Of a stretch of 64,000 nucleotides of DNA, positions 54,955 through 63,723 are shown in pieces (the first letter of the stretch is position 1; the number at the start of each line of letters is the position of its first letter). Source of the DNA: Oscillospiraceae bacterium. GTDB lineage: Bacteria; Bacillota; Clostridia; Oscillospirales; Oscillospiraceae. The notes beneath the pieces were generated by a model that was given only the letters and a program-made list of their open reading frames with translations, was not told the DNA's origin and ran no database searches. A program made the position numbers and the translations under genes. The stretch lies in contig WRDH01000001.1 of NCBI GenBank assembly GCA_009783555.1, positions 62,001 through 126,000 on the forward strand, read 5' to 3'.

Positions 54955-56385
54955 ATGCCAAGTATAAAAAAGAACTTTATATACCAAAGTGCATACCGGC
55001 TGCTTCTGGTCTTAGTGCCGTTTATACTCACCCCTTATATTTCAAGGGTGTTTGGAGCAGAGGGAATCGGTGTATTAGCATTTACATCATCGACAGTAAT
55101 GTACTTTGTTCTCTTTGCAATGCTGGGCATCGGACATCACGGCACAAGAGTTATAGCTTCAGTTCGTGACGATTCTGCCAAGTTGAACAAAGCGTTCAGC
55201 AATCTTGTTGTGCTGCACATGCTAATATCGCTTTTGGTTATATTTTTTTATGCGGTTTTCATAGTCTTTTTCGCACAGGAGTATAGATTTTTATTCCTTA
55301 TTCAATCACCAATTTTGCTTTCCGCATTATTAGACATAACCTGGTTTTTTGCCGGATTGGAGAATTTCAAGCTTGTTACTGTGCGAAATGCTATTGTTAA
55401 GGTCGGATCTGTCATTTGTGTGTTTATTTTTGTTAATGACAGAACCGATATATGGATTTACGCGCTGATCATGGCACTTAGTATGCTGCTTGGGCAGGCA
55501 TCCGTATGGTTTTTATTAAGACGGTTTGTAAAATTGGTAAAACCATCATGGAGTGAAATGAAACCTCATTTAAAGCCTATGCTGGTATTATTTGTGCCCA
55601 TAATCGCAATGAGTGTCTATAATGTGATGAATAAAATTCTGCTTGGTGCTTTTAGTGATAATACGGAGCTTGGTTATTTTGATAACTCATTAAAACTTAT
55701 TGCGTTGCCTATGGGTATAACAGTAGCTCTAAACTCGGTTATGATATCAAGGATTTCAAACATTAATGCCATGGGGAATGAAGCCGGAAAAAATAAGTTA
55801 ACTCTTTATTCAATGAAATATTTTATGTTGTTTGCTTATGCCATATCATTTGGGATAGCGGCTATAGCACGCGATTTTGCGCCAATCTTTTTCGGACCGG
55901 AGTTTGAAGATCTTGGAATACTAATAATGGTACTGACCATTTCAATACCTTTTGCTATTTTTGGTAATACGGTTATTTCACAATATATTTTACCGCATTC
56001 TAAAGATAATATTTATTTATATGCTGCAATAATTGCTGCTGTTTTGAGTTTAGTTGCTAATCTTATTTTAATTCCGTACTATGGTGCTATGGGTGCAGTA
56101 GCCGGTTTTATTGTAGCTGAAACCACCAGATGCGTGATATCGGCAGTTGCTTCGAAAAACGCGCTGCCGATATGGACATATGTCAAAAACAGCTTGTTTT
56201 TCATGGTACCCGGAGCTATGATGTTTTTACTCGTTCGTTTCATTAGCGGATTATTGGAGCGATCTGTGCTATCTGTAATAATGCAAATTTGCATCGGCGG
56301 GATTTTTTATCTTGGTATCAGTGCTATTTATCTGTATAAAACTAAGGACGAGGTTTTTTTCGGTTGGATAAGTAAGACAGGGTAA
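54955..56385 (+). CDS. wzx: Wzx-type flippase (PST family)
   Basis: A 476-residue membrane protein with about 14 helices: NFIYQSAYRLLLVLVPFILT, PYISRVFGAEGIGVLAFTSS, DITWFFAGLENFKLVTVRNA and GYFDNSLKLIALP. It is typical of Wzx/RfbX repeat-unit flippases and is not close to the two paralogues near 4 and 8.5 kb. ATG 54955 has AAGGAT upstream. The last residues (SKTG) and the stop codon TAA come from the palindromic element at 56373-56422. Confidence 0.88.
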   Translation: MPSIKKNFIYQSAYRLLLVLVPFILTPYISRVFGAEGIGVLAFTSSTVMYFVLFAMLGIGHHGTRVIASVRDDSAKLNKAFSNLVVLHMLISLLVIFFYAVFIVFFAQEYRFLFLIQSPILLSALLDITWFFAGLENFKLVTVRNAIVKVGSVICVFIFVNDRTDIWIYALIMALSMLLGQASVWFLLRRFVKLVKPSWSEMKPHLKPMLVLFVPIIAMSVYNVMNKILLGAFSDNTELGYFDNSLKLIALPMGITVALNSVMISRISNINAMGNEAGKNKLTLYSMKYFMLFAYAISFGIAAIARDFAPIFFGPEFEDLGILIMVLTISIPFAIFGNTVISQYILPHSKDNIYLYAAIIAAVLSLVANLILIPYYGAMGAVAGFIVAETTRCVISAVASKNALPIWTYVKNSLFFMVPGAMMFLLVRFISGLLERSVLSVIMQICIGGIFYLGISAIYLYKTKDEVFFGWISKTG

Positions 56386-56422
56386 GACAGGGGACGGTTC
56401 TCTGTCTTACCCCCTGTCTTAC
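56373..56422. repeat. Palindromic element A6 at the convergent gene end
   Basis: GTAAGACAGG occurs twice, followed by GGACGGTTCTCTGTCTTAC and CCCCTGTCTTAC. The outer GTAAGACAGGG and CCCTGTCTTAC are exact inverted repeats with an inner A-family unit. It gives the stop codon of the flippase gene and sits 2 bp from the stop of the convergent ATPase gene. It can form a long hairpin but has no T-run. Confidence 0.85.
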
Positions 56423-56424
56423 TG

Positions 56425-57855
56425 CTATTGCAGGAACATATCATCAAGTTTGACTTCAAATGGAATACCCGCTTGGTATTGGTTCTTGCGAAGCCCATAA
56501 GTTGTAATCATTGTCGTATGGGCTGCTTTGCGCGTTTTTGTTTCTGCTGTAAACGCAGAGCGTTTGTTTCGTAGATTAAAGTCCGTAGCTTTGTCAATCA
56601 CATACTCCGATGAAGCGTATTTTATTTCACATAGATTAATCACCCTGTCACCGCGTTCTATTACAAGGTCAATCTGTGCGCCCGGTTCAACGGCTTTACT
56701 CTTCCATGAGTAAACCTCTGTTAAAACGCCTGATATCCCAAGCGCTTTCCGGATTTGCTGTACATGTAAAAGACATAGGATTTCAAATGCATAACCAGCC
56801 CATGAAGAATGCGCAGGTGTAGTGCAGAAACGCAACCAGTAGTCAGTGGCATAAACCTTGCGCTTTGTGCCAAAGCGCAAGCAGAATAAAGTAAACGGGT
56901 CAACTAACTGGTATAGGCTGTCCCTCTTTTTCTTGCCGAACGCGCGGTACTCCCTCACAAACCCACTGACAATAAGTTCATTTATAATCTTACTTAGCCT
57001 ACCCCCCTCAGATAAGCCTGTAATAGCTGTGATTTCCTCACGTGTCTTCCCATAATTCCTTGAAGCAAGCGCTTCAATCACGCGCATATGTCCATCAGGG
57101 TTTTTATAAAGTGACCGGTAAAGATTCTCATATTCATTTCGAAGAGGAGCGTTATCTCTGAAAAATATCTCATCAACATTTTGCGCAAGGCTGTACATCG
57201 GTCTAAAACAATCCATATAAAAGGGAATCCCGCCAAAAATCATATACGCTTCCGCAACTTGGTATCTTGGAATATCAATTCCTTTTTTGCGAAAATATGC
57301 CTCACATTCATGCAAAGAAAAAGCACGTAAATAGATTTCCCCTGTCAATCGATTATGCAATCCACCCGTATTGTTTACGACATTCTCTATTATCCATGAT
57401 GCCGCCGACCCGCAGATGATGAGCAGTACATCTTTTCGCATGGAAATATAACGATTCCAGAAATGATCCAACGCTGACAGGAATCCCGACTTATGAGTAC
57501 TCATCCACGGCACTTCATCAAGAAAAACGACCTTTTTACCTTCCTTTGCTGACGATTCAATTAGAGTCTTTAAATTATCAAATGCTTCGCTCCAATTAGT
57601 CGCAGGCATCAATTTGCTTCCGCCAAAGTTCCCTATTTCCTTATTGAAGTTTGCTATCTGTTTTGCTCCTGTTCCGTTTAAAACACCTGCTGCATAGAAC
57701 AGAAAATCATCACCAAACATTTCTCTGACCAAAAATGTCTTACCAACCCGGCGTCTTCCATATATTGCAATGAACTCGGATTTTTCCGAAACAAAGTACT
57801 CATGAAGTAACTTCTGCTCTTCGCCTCTGCCGACGATTGCTGTTTTACTTTTCAC
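56425..57855 (-). CDS. AAA ATPase with DUF234 nuclease-like C-terminus
   Basis: A 476-residue protein. IYGRRRVGKTFLVREMF is the Walker A loop and KVVFLDEVPWMSTHK the Walker B strand of the archaeal-type ATPase family (PF01637). A winged-helix stretch near 265-310 (TREEITAITGLSEGGRLSKI) follows. The last 110 residues are DUF234, with QIDLVIERGDRVINLCEIKY giving the D and ExK pattern of PD-(D/E)XK nucleases. Its role is unknown. It is not a polysaccharide gene. I start at GTG 57855 with GGAGG five bases upstream. Confidence 0.85.
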   Translation of the reverse strand: MKSKTAIVGRGEEQKLLHEYFVSEKSEFIAIYGRRRVGKTFLVREMFGDDFLFYAAGVLNGTGAKQIANFNKEIGNFGGSKLMPATNWSEAFDNLKTLIESSAKEGKKVVFLDEVPWMSTHKSGFLSALDHFWNRYISMRKDVLLIICGSAASWIIENVVNNTGGLHNRLTGEIYLRAFSLHECEAYFRKKGIDIPRYQVAEAYMIFGGIPFYMDCFRPMYSLAQNVDEIFFRDNAPLRNEYENLYRSLYKNPDGHMRVIEALASRNYGKTREEITAITGLSEGGRLSKIINELIVSGFVREYRAFGKKKRDSLYQLVDPFTLFCLRFGTKRKVYATDYWLRFCTTPAHSSWAGYAFEILCLLHVQQIRKALGISGVLTEVYSWKSKAVEPGAQIDLVIERGDRVINLCEIKYASSEYVIDKATDFNLRNKRSAFTAETKTRKAAHTTMITTYGLRKNQYQAGIPFEVKLDDMFLQ

Positions 57856-57896
57856 GCTACCCTCCAATAAGATGTAAAAAATATGCATCTGAGGTT

Positions 57897-57905
57897 ATAA
57901 TATCA
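57897..57905 (-). promoter_or_regulatory. Extended -10 box for the ATPase gene
   Basis: On the minus strand the bases read TGATATTAT, a TGn-TATTAT extended -10. The -35 position would fall in the first hairpin copy (57910-57949), with no good hexamer. Transcription would begin near 57890, 35 bases before the GTG. Confidence 0.45.
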
Positions 57906-57909
57906 CATT

Positions 57910-57949
57910 ACTCGCCGTAAGTCTATATAATTCTATACTTATGGCTCAT
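57910..57949. repeat. Hairpin element D, imperfect copy
   Basis: ACTCGCCGTAAGTCTATATA and TATACTTATGGCTC form the two arms of an imperfect palindrome. It matches the first 18 bases of the copy at 58051 with one change. Confidence 0.7.
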
Positions 57950-58050
57950 TATTATATTTATTTACATTTTGCTCCTGATAACCTAAATGCAGATATATCA
58001 AGCAATCGCAAGCGATTCTCAGTGACTCTGCAATAATACATCATATTATA

Positions 58051-58090
58051 ACTCGCCGTATGTCTATATTTTACTATAGATACGGCGAGT
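58051..58090. repeat. Hairpin element D, perfect-armed copy
   Basis: ACTCGCCGTA and TACGGCGAGT are exact reverse complements at the ends of a 40-bp unit, with further pairing through TCTATA and TATAGA. It lies 141 bp from the other copy, in the same orientation, 41 bp before the -35 box of the SLH protease promoter. Confidence 0.8.
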
Positions 58091-58130
58091 TATCCTGTCT
58101 TATGCAAAAATGATGAAATGTGATTAATGC

Positions 58131-58159
58131 TTGAACAAATATTGGTAACGGTTTATAAT
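58131..58159 (+). promoter_or_regulatory. Sigma-A promoter for the SLH protease gene
   Basis: TTGAAC (58131-58136), 17-bp spacer, perfect TATAAT (58154-58159). The transcript would begin near 58166, 26 bases before the ATG at 58192. Confidence 0.75.
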
Positions 58160-58191
58160 GTTTATATTGCTGATTATGATTGGAGACGGAG

Positions 58192-59745
58192 ATGAAAAGA
58201 AAGCCGATAGCCGGAAAATTAAAGAGAAGCATTCTATTAGCACTTGTGTTTGTGCTGTTGTTTAGTGTGTTGATGCCGATGGCCGGTGCGAGTTCATCCT
58301 GGCGGGCAGTACCTTCGTCAAACCCGTTTGTGGATGTACAAACAAATCAGTGGCATCATAACTATGTTTCATGGGCATGGATTAATGGCGTGACCACAGG
58401 AACATCCCAAATAACATTTAATCCCAACTCCAATGTAACGCGCGGCGAGTTTGCTACATTTTTATGGCGCATTGCCGGAAGACCGCATGCAAACCCGTCA
58501 CACCGGTTTACGGACGTACCGGCAGGGAGGTTTTTTTCAACACCGATTGCCTGGGCGCAATTAAATAACATAGTTCAAGGTTTAAATCCGACAACGTTCG
58601 CACCCAACAGCCCGATAACGCGGGAGCAATTGGCAGCCATGCTGTTCAGATATATCAGATATATCGGAGGTGATACTTCGTCTTCACCGGGAGCAACCGA
58701 CAGGTACAATGATGCTAGAAATATATCTTCGTGGGCAAGAGAATATATGAACTGGGCAGCACATAAGGGAATCCTTGGCGTCGGGACATCATCACTGAAC
58801 CCGATGGGCAACGCTCATAGATCACATACTGTAGCTACATTAAGCAGAGTTGTGAATATGTTTGGCATAGAAGCGGAAAACCTGCCGCAAACACCACAGT
58901 CACCATTTGAAATTCCATGGCATATAAGATGGGGAGAGCAGACATTTATTCACGTCACAGAATACAGAACAATCGAAACCAAATATTATATTGCTCATTT
59001 GGAACCGGGCTTCATTTACTCCTCATGGCTGTTTCCGTTTTTTGACTATATAATTGACATTGTACATGATTTTACAGGATTGTATTTACCGGATAGCGGC
59101 GAGAAGTTTAACTTGTATTTTGCCCAAGATAATCCGGCGCGTAATATATGGGCACCCAGCGCAAGACGTAATCGAGATACCGGTAAATTAGAAATGTTTT
59201 TAAACGATGTGATTGTTGGAGTTGATTCTCGCGGTTGGATAGATAATGACTTTAATACCGGTGCAGCGTCAAGACTAATCTATGAGGGTTCTCACGAATT
59301 CGCTCACATACTGGATATAGCATTGATTAACGACTCGCCTAACAGATGGTCATGGATTCACGGCGAGGGTTTTGCGACATTTGTATCTTCATATTTGCAT
59401 GAATATTTAAATCCGGATGCCGGTACGGTTGAGGACTTTCCGTTAAGCGTGAACTTTAACTTAGATTTACTGCGTGATTTAATCCATAATCGCTTAGAAT
59501 ATGTGCTTAGGCTGGATGGTGGTACAAATGAATTTAACGGAAGGACACCCGGGAGTATTTTCTACTTATACATTTATGAAGAATTCGGCATGGAAAAAGT
59601 AATTGAAGTATTCAGCGTTATGGTAAATTGTCCATCCGGATCACGCGTAGCGATTGCTAACAATATCCTCGGGGTCAACATAACGAGAACATTCCCTGCG
59701 TGGTATGATACAAATGTACATAGAATATCGGGTAGGTACATTTAA
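58192..59745 (+). CDS. SLH-anchored protein with zinc-metalloprotease-like domain
   Basis: A 517-residue secreted protein. A signal peptide (SILLALVFVLLFSVLMPMAG) is followed by three SLH repeats (about 45-225), with FVDVQTNQWHHNYVSWAWIN, ITREQLAAMLFRYI and an end that has lost the usual TRAE (NAHRSHTVATLSRV). The C-terminal 280 residues carry YEGSHEFAHILDIALI with HExxH and, 25 residues on, HGEGFATFVSSY with a glutamate, the layout of gluzincin peptidases. It should act at the cell surface. ATG 58192 has GGAG six bases upstream. Its stop overlaps that of the convergent O-antigen ligase gene. Confidence 0.85.
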   Translation: MKRKPIAGKLKRSILLALVFVLLFSVLMPMAGASSSWRAVPSSNPFVDVQTNQWHHNYVSWAWINGVTTGTSQITFNPNSNVTRGEFATFLWRIAGRPHANPSHRFTDVPAGRFFSTPIAWAQLNNIVQGLNPTTFAPNSPITREQLAAMLFRYIRYIGGDTSSSPGATDRYNDARNISSWAREYMNWAAHKGILGVGTSSLNPMGNAHRSHTVATLSRVVNMFGIEAENLPQTPQSPFEIPWHIRWGEQTFIHVTEYRTIETKYYIAHLEPGFIYSSWLFPFFDYIIDIVHDFTGLYLPDSGEKFNLYFAQDNPARNIWAPSARRNRDTGKLEMFLNDVIVGVDSRGWIDNDFNTGAASRLIYEGSHEFAHILDIALINDSPNRWSWIHGEGFATFVSSYLHEYLNPDAGTVEDFPLSVNFNLDLLRDLIHNRLEYVLRLDGGTNEFNGRTPGSIFYLYIYEEFGMEKVIEVFSVMVNCPSGSRVAIANNILGVNITRTFPAWYDTNVHRISGRYI

Positions 59746-61409
59746 TCCTTTCTTATTCTTTCTTGTATCTCATCGAACTGCGATTGGTTTATCACTCCGT
59801 TGATTAACGCCGCCTCGGCGGTTTGCAGAAACAGCGATTGATTTTCATTTGAGTGCCTGCGGTTTTCGATTAAAATCTCGCACAGGGCGAGTGCATCTGC
59901 ATAGTTTCCGCGCTGTGATTCAATCATAACAAGAGCTGAGAGTGACTGTAAATCACGAGGGTTTCTTTCAATTGCTGTTTTGAGGAGCTCTTCTGCTGTC
60001 TCGATATCATGCGCTGACTGAGCCATCTGGTAATATAGCTCGGTTTTCAGAGGATTTAGGATAAGAGCAGTCCTATATCTGCTCATTGATACATCCCGAT
60101 TTCCCTGCAAGAGGTTGGTATCCGCATTTGAGGAATAAAGCTCGGAACACCAGAGTATCAGGACCACAAGCATTGGCAATAGTGCGATAAAGCGTAATTT
60201 GCCGATAATAAGACAGGGGACGGTTCTCTGTCTTACTCCGGTGGGAGAGTAAGACAGAGAACCGTCCCCTGTCTTATTTATAAGCTGAGACAGTGAGTAC
60301 ATAGCTATCATAGCGACAGCGGAAAATATCAAGTCAAAATCCAGGAATGCCTGCATCATAACAGCGATAAGTATAAAGGCGTGAAGATTCTTTTTTGATA
60401 TTCCCTTTATAATCGCGGGCAGAATCGCAGCAATAAACAGCAGTGGTGCAAGTATTCCTCCGTCCAGCAGAAGCTGCAGGTAATAGTTATGTATAAACCT
60501 GACATTGTACGGTGCGGTTTGGTACAAAAACTGCCACTCCTGCCAGTTCCCCGTTCCGATTCCAAGCAGCCAGTTCCCACGCATCATAGATATTGCGTCT
60601 TGAAAGGTAATAAAACGCTCTACCAGAGTTGCTTCAAAGATAGATATGCGGAAAATGCGGATATCGGTGAATAAATTAAAACCTACAACCGCGCAAACTG
60701 CAAGTACCACAGAGCCGGCAACAATAATTTTCCCGCGCCGCCCTGACATTATCAGCGCATATAAAGCGCATATGGCAAAAGTTACCATAAGAGTCGTACG
60801 GGAGCCTGTAAGTAAAAGTGCAACAGCAAAAACCAGGCAGCAAATCAGCTTCCCGATTTTTTTGTGTGAGATATAGCTGTGTACCGAGTAAAGGATGCCA
60901 ATAAGCATCAGCAAAGCGGTCGTATTTGCGTATTGTATTACCGACTGGAGACGGTTGGTGGTTTCAATAACAGCACCGGGAATATATATAATTGAAAAGA
61001 AAGCAAGCAAACCAAGGATTGCAATGCTCATTAGAGCTATGAATATTGCCCGCTCCGTTTTAACAGAGTTGCTAAAGGTGGTGTTGTAAAAAAATATCAA
61101 GGTCATGGGTAAAACAAGGATACGAAGCAGTTCTATCAGTCCGTTATAGTGGTTCTCAGTCAGTATTGGTAAGCTGATTGCATATAATACCGGTATACAG
61201 AACAAAAGGACCGCTTCCAACGGCACGGAAAGAGACTTGCCGAACATCGCAAATGCAAGCAGCATAAGGGCGAGCATAAGCATAAACTGAATCGGAAAAT
61301 ATGACCCCTGCCACAATGTAAAGCCAATGATACACGCAAAGGCGGCATATTCAGCAAGTCGCTTACGTTTATCCACTTGTACAGGCTTTTTTCTTTTCGA
61401 TTTTCCCAT
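59742..61409 (-). CDS. O-antigen ligase/polymerase (WaaL/Wzy) with C-terminal TPR repeats
   Basis: A 555-residue protein. About eleven helices fill residues 10-430. The family signature lies in ALLLTGSRTTLMVTFAIC and MMRGNWLLGIGTGNWQEWQF, then RFIHNYYLQLLLDGGILAPL, where the arginine and histidine of the large outer loop are conserved in PF04932. TPR-like helices follow (430-555: ALILNPLKTELYYQMAQSAH and ERNPRDLQSLSALVMIESQR). In a Gram-positive it would polymerise repeats or join them to a wall acceptor. Residues 378-400 are encoded by a palindromic element between two helices. This is the only such gene seen beside three flippases. Confidence 0.85.
   Translation of the reverse strand: MGKSKRKKPVQVDKRKRLAEYAAFACIIGFTLWQGSYFPIQFMLMLALMLLAFAMFGKSLSVPLEAVLLFCIPVLYAISLPILTENHYNGLIELLRILVLPMTLIFFYNTTFSNSVKTERAIFIALMSIAILGLLAFFSIIYIPGAVIETTNRLQSVIQYANTTALLMLIGILYSVHSYISHKKIGKLICCLVFAVALLLTGSRTTLMVTFAICALYALIMSGRRGKIIVAGSVVLAVCAVVGFNLFTDIRIFRISIFEATLVERFITFQDAISMMRGNWLLGIGTGNWQEWQFLYQTAPYNVRFIHNYYLQLLLDGGILAPLLFIAAILPAIIKGISKKNLHAFILIAVMMQAFLDFDLIFSAVAMIAMYSLSQLINKTGDGSLSYSPTGVRQRTVPCLIIGKLRFIALLPMLVVLILWCSELYSSNADTNLLQGNRDVSMSRYRTALILNPLKTELYYQMAQSAHDIETAEELLKTAIERNPRDLQSLSALVMIESQRGNYADALALCEILIENRRHSNENQSLFLQTAEAALINGVINQSQFDEIQERIRKD
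60209..60276. repeat. Palindromic element A7, in frame inside the ligase/polymerase gene
   Basis: Two inverted units, TAAGACAGGGGACGGTTCTC to GTCTTAC and AGTAAGACAGAGAACCGTCC to GTCTTA, around a short centre. Apart from the centre it is nearly identical to the element in licCA at 14653-14718. It is translated as GDGSLSYSPTGVRQRTVPCL. Confidence 0.92.
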
Positions 61410-61427
61410 GTGTTTTCCGGAATCCGC

Positions 61428-63245
61428 TTATGGAGAAGGTATTTTGAATGTCCCTACAACACGGTACAGCATTGTCACTGCTTCCGCTCGAGTGGCATTA
61501 CCTCTCGGATTGAGTGTATTTACATTTACTCCCATTATTCCGTTGTATACTGCCCAGTTCACTGCATCTCTCGCTCCTGCCCATGTTGATATAGTATTTC
61601 GGTCAGTATAACCACCCAGTACATCTATCGGAGCAGGTGTTCCGCCGCCTATATATCTGTGCAGCATTGTCGCTATTTCTTCTCGTGTTATATGCCTGTT
61701 AGGCATGAATGTATCGCTATTCGCAGGAGAACCGGTTGTGATACCTTTTTCAAATGCCCATGATATCGCATTTTGGAATGCCTCATTACCGGGCATATCA
61801 TCGAACGTGGCGTTTGTCGCATCGGGAGTACCATATATCCGATGAAGGAATGTTACAAACTCGGCGCGTGTTATACGATCATCCGGTTTGAATGTATTGC
61901 TGTTTGCAGGCGAGCCGGTTGTTATACCGTTTCTATCCGCCCATGATACGGCGTCATTTTGCCAGTTGTTGTTCGGCACATCACGAAACCGGTTTGTTGA
62001 CTCAGGTTGATTCCATCCTTCGGGGAGCACGACTCCTGCTAAGACGTATAAATTACCCCCGCGGGTAACAAATTGCCGATAACTTCGTCCGCCTCTTTCA
62101 ACAATTGCGTTGAACCGATTTGCGTTTAAAACGGTTATCCTTGGAACCGAATAGTTACCATCATCTTCATAAAAAATGATTTGAATATAGGTTGCTGCTG
62201 AAATGACTCCATTAACTGTAACGTTGTTATTATTACCGTCATCTCCGGAGGCGATGAAACCGACACCTATGCTATGCGGCTCGGTGAGTATTATATTCCC
62301 GTTTACTGTCACCGCACCGTCACTATGAACCCTAATGCCATAAGAAAAATTACCGGTGATATTACCATTGACCGTTATTGTTCCACCCCAGGCAGAGACT
62401 GTGCCGTTGCTATTACCGTTAATCGTAGCAGTAGCGCCATTCGAACAAGTTGTTGTTCCATTTAAAGTGCCATTAACTGTCACAACCGTTCCTTCACCTG
62501 AAGCACTTACCCAACCGTTGACATTGTCATTAACAGTCACAGTATTTCCTTCCCCCACTGCTACTATGCCGGTAACATCACCATTGACAGTCACAATAGC
62601 TCCGGTAGAAGCATGTATTCTTCCGGACACATTTATGCCTGTTGCAGTACCATTTGTAACAATCAATGAATCCCAACCTCTGGCAGCATTTATTACAGCT
62701 CCGTTGTTAGTTAAAATACTCCCATTTACATTGATAGCATTAAATGGATTAGCAAAAACATTAAGCGTACCCGGTCCGGTCACAGTTAGGGCTGCATTAT
62801 TTACAATTGACAAGCTCGGGTTCGGACTTGTGATGGGAGGGAGCGGTGATGGAGGCTCAATAGTTAATGTATTAGACCCCAGATTCAGCTCGATGGATAC
62901 ACCATCTATTACAATCCGGCTTGTATGAGTAAACGAAGCTGTTACATTGATAACACCACCACTGCCGGCAATCGACGCGAGTGCAGCGGTAAGTTGCGAA
63001 CTATCAGCAACACTAATTGGTGACAATGATGCCGTCTCTAGTGATGCCGTAGTCATCATGGGTGTGATGCTTTCGTCATCATCGATGTATTCGGTAATGT
63101 CAACCAAGCTTTCTTCCGCGAGAGTCTCATTGCCCGGATCATCGACCGGCTCATCAGCAACAGCAGTCATGCCTGTACCAAGCAACAGTGCAATGGCAAG
63201 TGTCAGTGCGAGGATCTTTTTGAGTTTGTTTCTTGAAAGTTCCAT
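61428..63245 (-). CDS. SLH protein with beta-helix-like repeat stalk
   Basis: A 605-residue secreted protein. The signal peptide (ILALTLAIALLLGTGMTAVA) is followed by an acidic linker, then at about 85-385 a series of short repeats around VTVNGxVNG, such as VTVNGDVTGIVAVGEGNTVT and VTVNDNVNGWVSASGEGTVV. These suggest a right-handed beta helix of the pectate-lyase or autotransporter type. Three SLH repeats end the chain (about 415-605: FRDVPNNNWQNDAVSWADRN, ATRAEAVTMLYRVV). No catalytic residues were recognised, so a structural or adhesive role is likely. AAAGGAG lies before the ATG. Its SLH end is closely related to that of the partial gene at 63724. Confidence 0.85.
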   Translation of the reverse strand: MELSRNKLKKILALTLAIALLLGTGMTAVADEPVDDPGNETLAEESLVDITEYIDDDESITPMMTTASLETASLSPISVADSSQLTAALASIAGSGGVINVTASFTHTSRIVIDGVSIELNLGSNTLTIEPPSPLPPITSPNPSLSIVNNAALTVTGPGTLNVFANPFNAINVNGSILTNNGAVINAARGWDSLIVTNGTATGINVSGRIHASTGAIVTVNGDVTGIVAVGEGNTVTVNDNVNGWVSASGEGTVVTVNGTLNGTTTCSNGATATINGNSNGTVSAWGGTITVNGNITGNFSYGIRVHSDGAVTVNGNIILTEPHSIGVGFIASGDDGNNNNVTVNGVISAATYIQIIFYEDDGNYSVPRITVLNANRFNAIVERGGRSYRQFVTRGGNLYVLAGVVLPEGWNQPESTNRFRDVPNNNWQNDAVSWADRNGITTGSPANSNTFKPDDRITRAEFVTFLHRIYGTPDATNATFDDMPGNEAFQNAISWAFEKGITTGSPANSDTFMPNRHITREEIATMLHRYIGGGTPAPIDVLGGYTDRNTISTWAGARDAVNWAVYNGIMGVNVNTLNPRGNATRAEAVTMLYRVVGTFKIPSP

Positions 63246-63283
63246 TGTTGTCTCCTTTTGTTTCTAACATTTATCATTGCACT

Positions 63284-63312
63284 ATTTAAACAATATTTGA
63301 ATATGATGTCAA
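63284..63312 (-). promoter_or_regulatory. Sigma-A promoter for the beta-helix SLH gene
   Basis: On the minus strand: perfect TTGACA (63307-63312), 17-bp spacer, TTAAAT (63284-63289). Transcription would begin near 63277, 32 bases before the ATG at 63245. Confidence 0.65.
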
Positions 63313-63321
63313 CAGGTTTTT

Positions 63322-63350
63322 ACATCGTACCCCGGAGAAAGGTGCGATGT
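63322..63350. other. Hairpin upstream of the beta-helix SLH promoter
   Basis: ACATCGTACC and GGTGCGATGT pair over ten bases with one G-T pair and a 9-base loop. It lies between the end of the Rpn remnant and the promoter. Read on the minus strand it has no T-run after it, so it is a weak terminator candidate at best. Confidence 0.45.
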
Positions 63351-63377
63351 GAGGTTGTGCTAATGGATCGCAACCCA

Positions 63378-63647
63378 TCAGAGTTCTTCGACTTCAGATA
63401 AAGACAGACCTGTGAATTGTGAAATTTCTTCGTTTGATAGTGCTTTTGCTCTCTTCAATTTGAGTGCAATTTCTATTTTGCCTTCGGCGAGTCCCTCGGC
63501 TTTGCCTTCGGCGAGTCCCTCGGCTTTGCCTTCGCGTTGCGCTACAATACGGTCATGTTGTTGGTCCATTTGGAATATACGACGTGAACGGAAGCGCGCA
63601 CGCTCAATCTCGTCCTTACTGATGGTTTGAAGCATCTCTTCTGCCAT
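63378..63647 (-). pseudogene. C-terminal remnant of a Rpn/PD-(D/E)XK transposase-family gene
   Basis: An 89-residue frame starting MAEEMLQTISKDEIERARFR and ending NEEISQFTGLSLSEVEEL, with EGKAEGLAEGKAEGLAEGK in the middle. This is the usual tail of the PF12784-type nuclease family (Rpn, transposase-related). The nuclease domain, normally about 200 residues before this, is missing. The upstream frame continues to 63743 and overlaps the end of the SLH gene at 63724, so the front half was lost at that junction. AAGGAG lies six bases before the ATG at 63647, but those bases are also codons of the original gene. Confidence 0.7.
63481..63528. repeat. 24-bp tandem duplication in the Rpn remnant
   Basis: Two perfect copies of a 24-base unit (63481-63504 and 63505-63528), beginning CCTTCGGCGAGTCCC, encode EGLAEGKA twice on the minus strand. 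Variation in number of this unit is common in this family. Confidence 0.9.
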
Positions 63648-63723
63648 TTTGATCTCCTTCCTCTCCGCAATCAGCTTGTTTATCAACTCCCTGTGGTCAG
63701 GGTCTGATGTCTTACCCCTCGTT

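Larger units (their letters stand above)
57856..58191. other. 336-bp gene-free stretch with two related hairpins and promoters
   Basis: The stretch separates divergent genes. It holds an extended -10 box for the ATPase gene (57897-57905), two copies of a hairpin starting ACTCGCCGTA (57910-57949 and 58051-58090) and the sigma-A promoter of the SLH protease gene (58131-58159). The rest is AT-rich DNA in which I see nothing else. Confidence 0.7.

Noticed and set aside
62356-62928. 190-codon plus-strand frame opposite the beta-helix SLH gene
   Set aside because: Its Pro/Val-rich periodic translation is the complement of the VTVNG repeats; the minus-strand gene has a signal peptide, ribosome-binding site and SLH domains.
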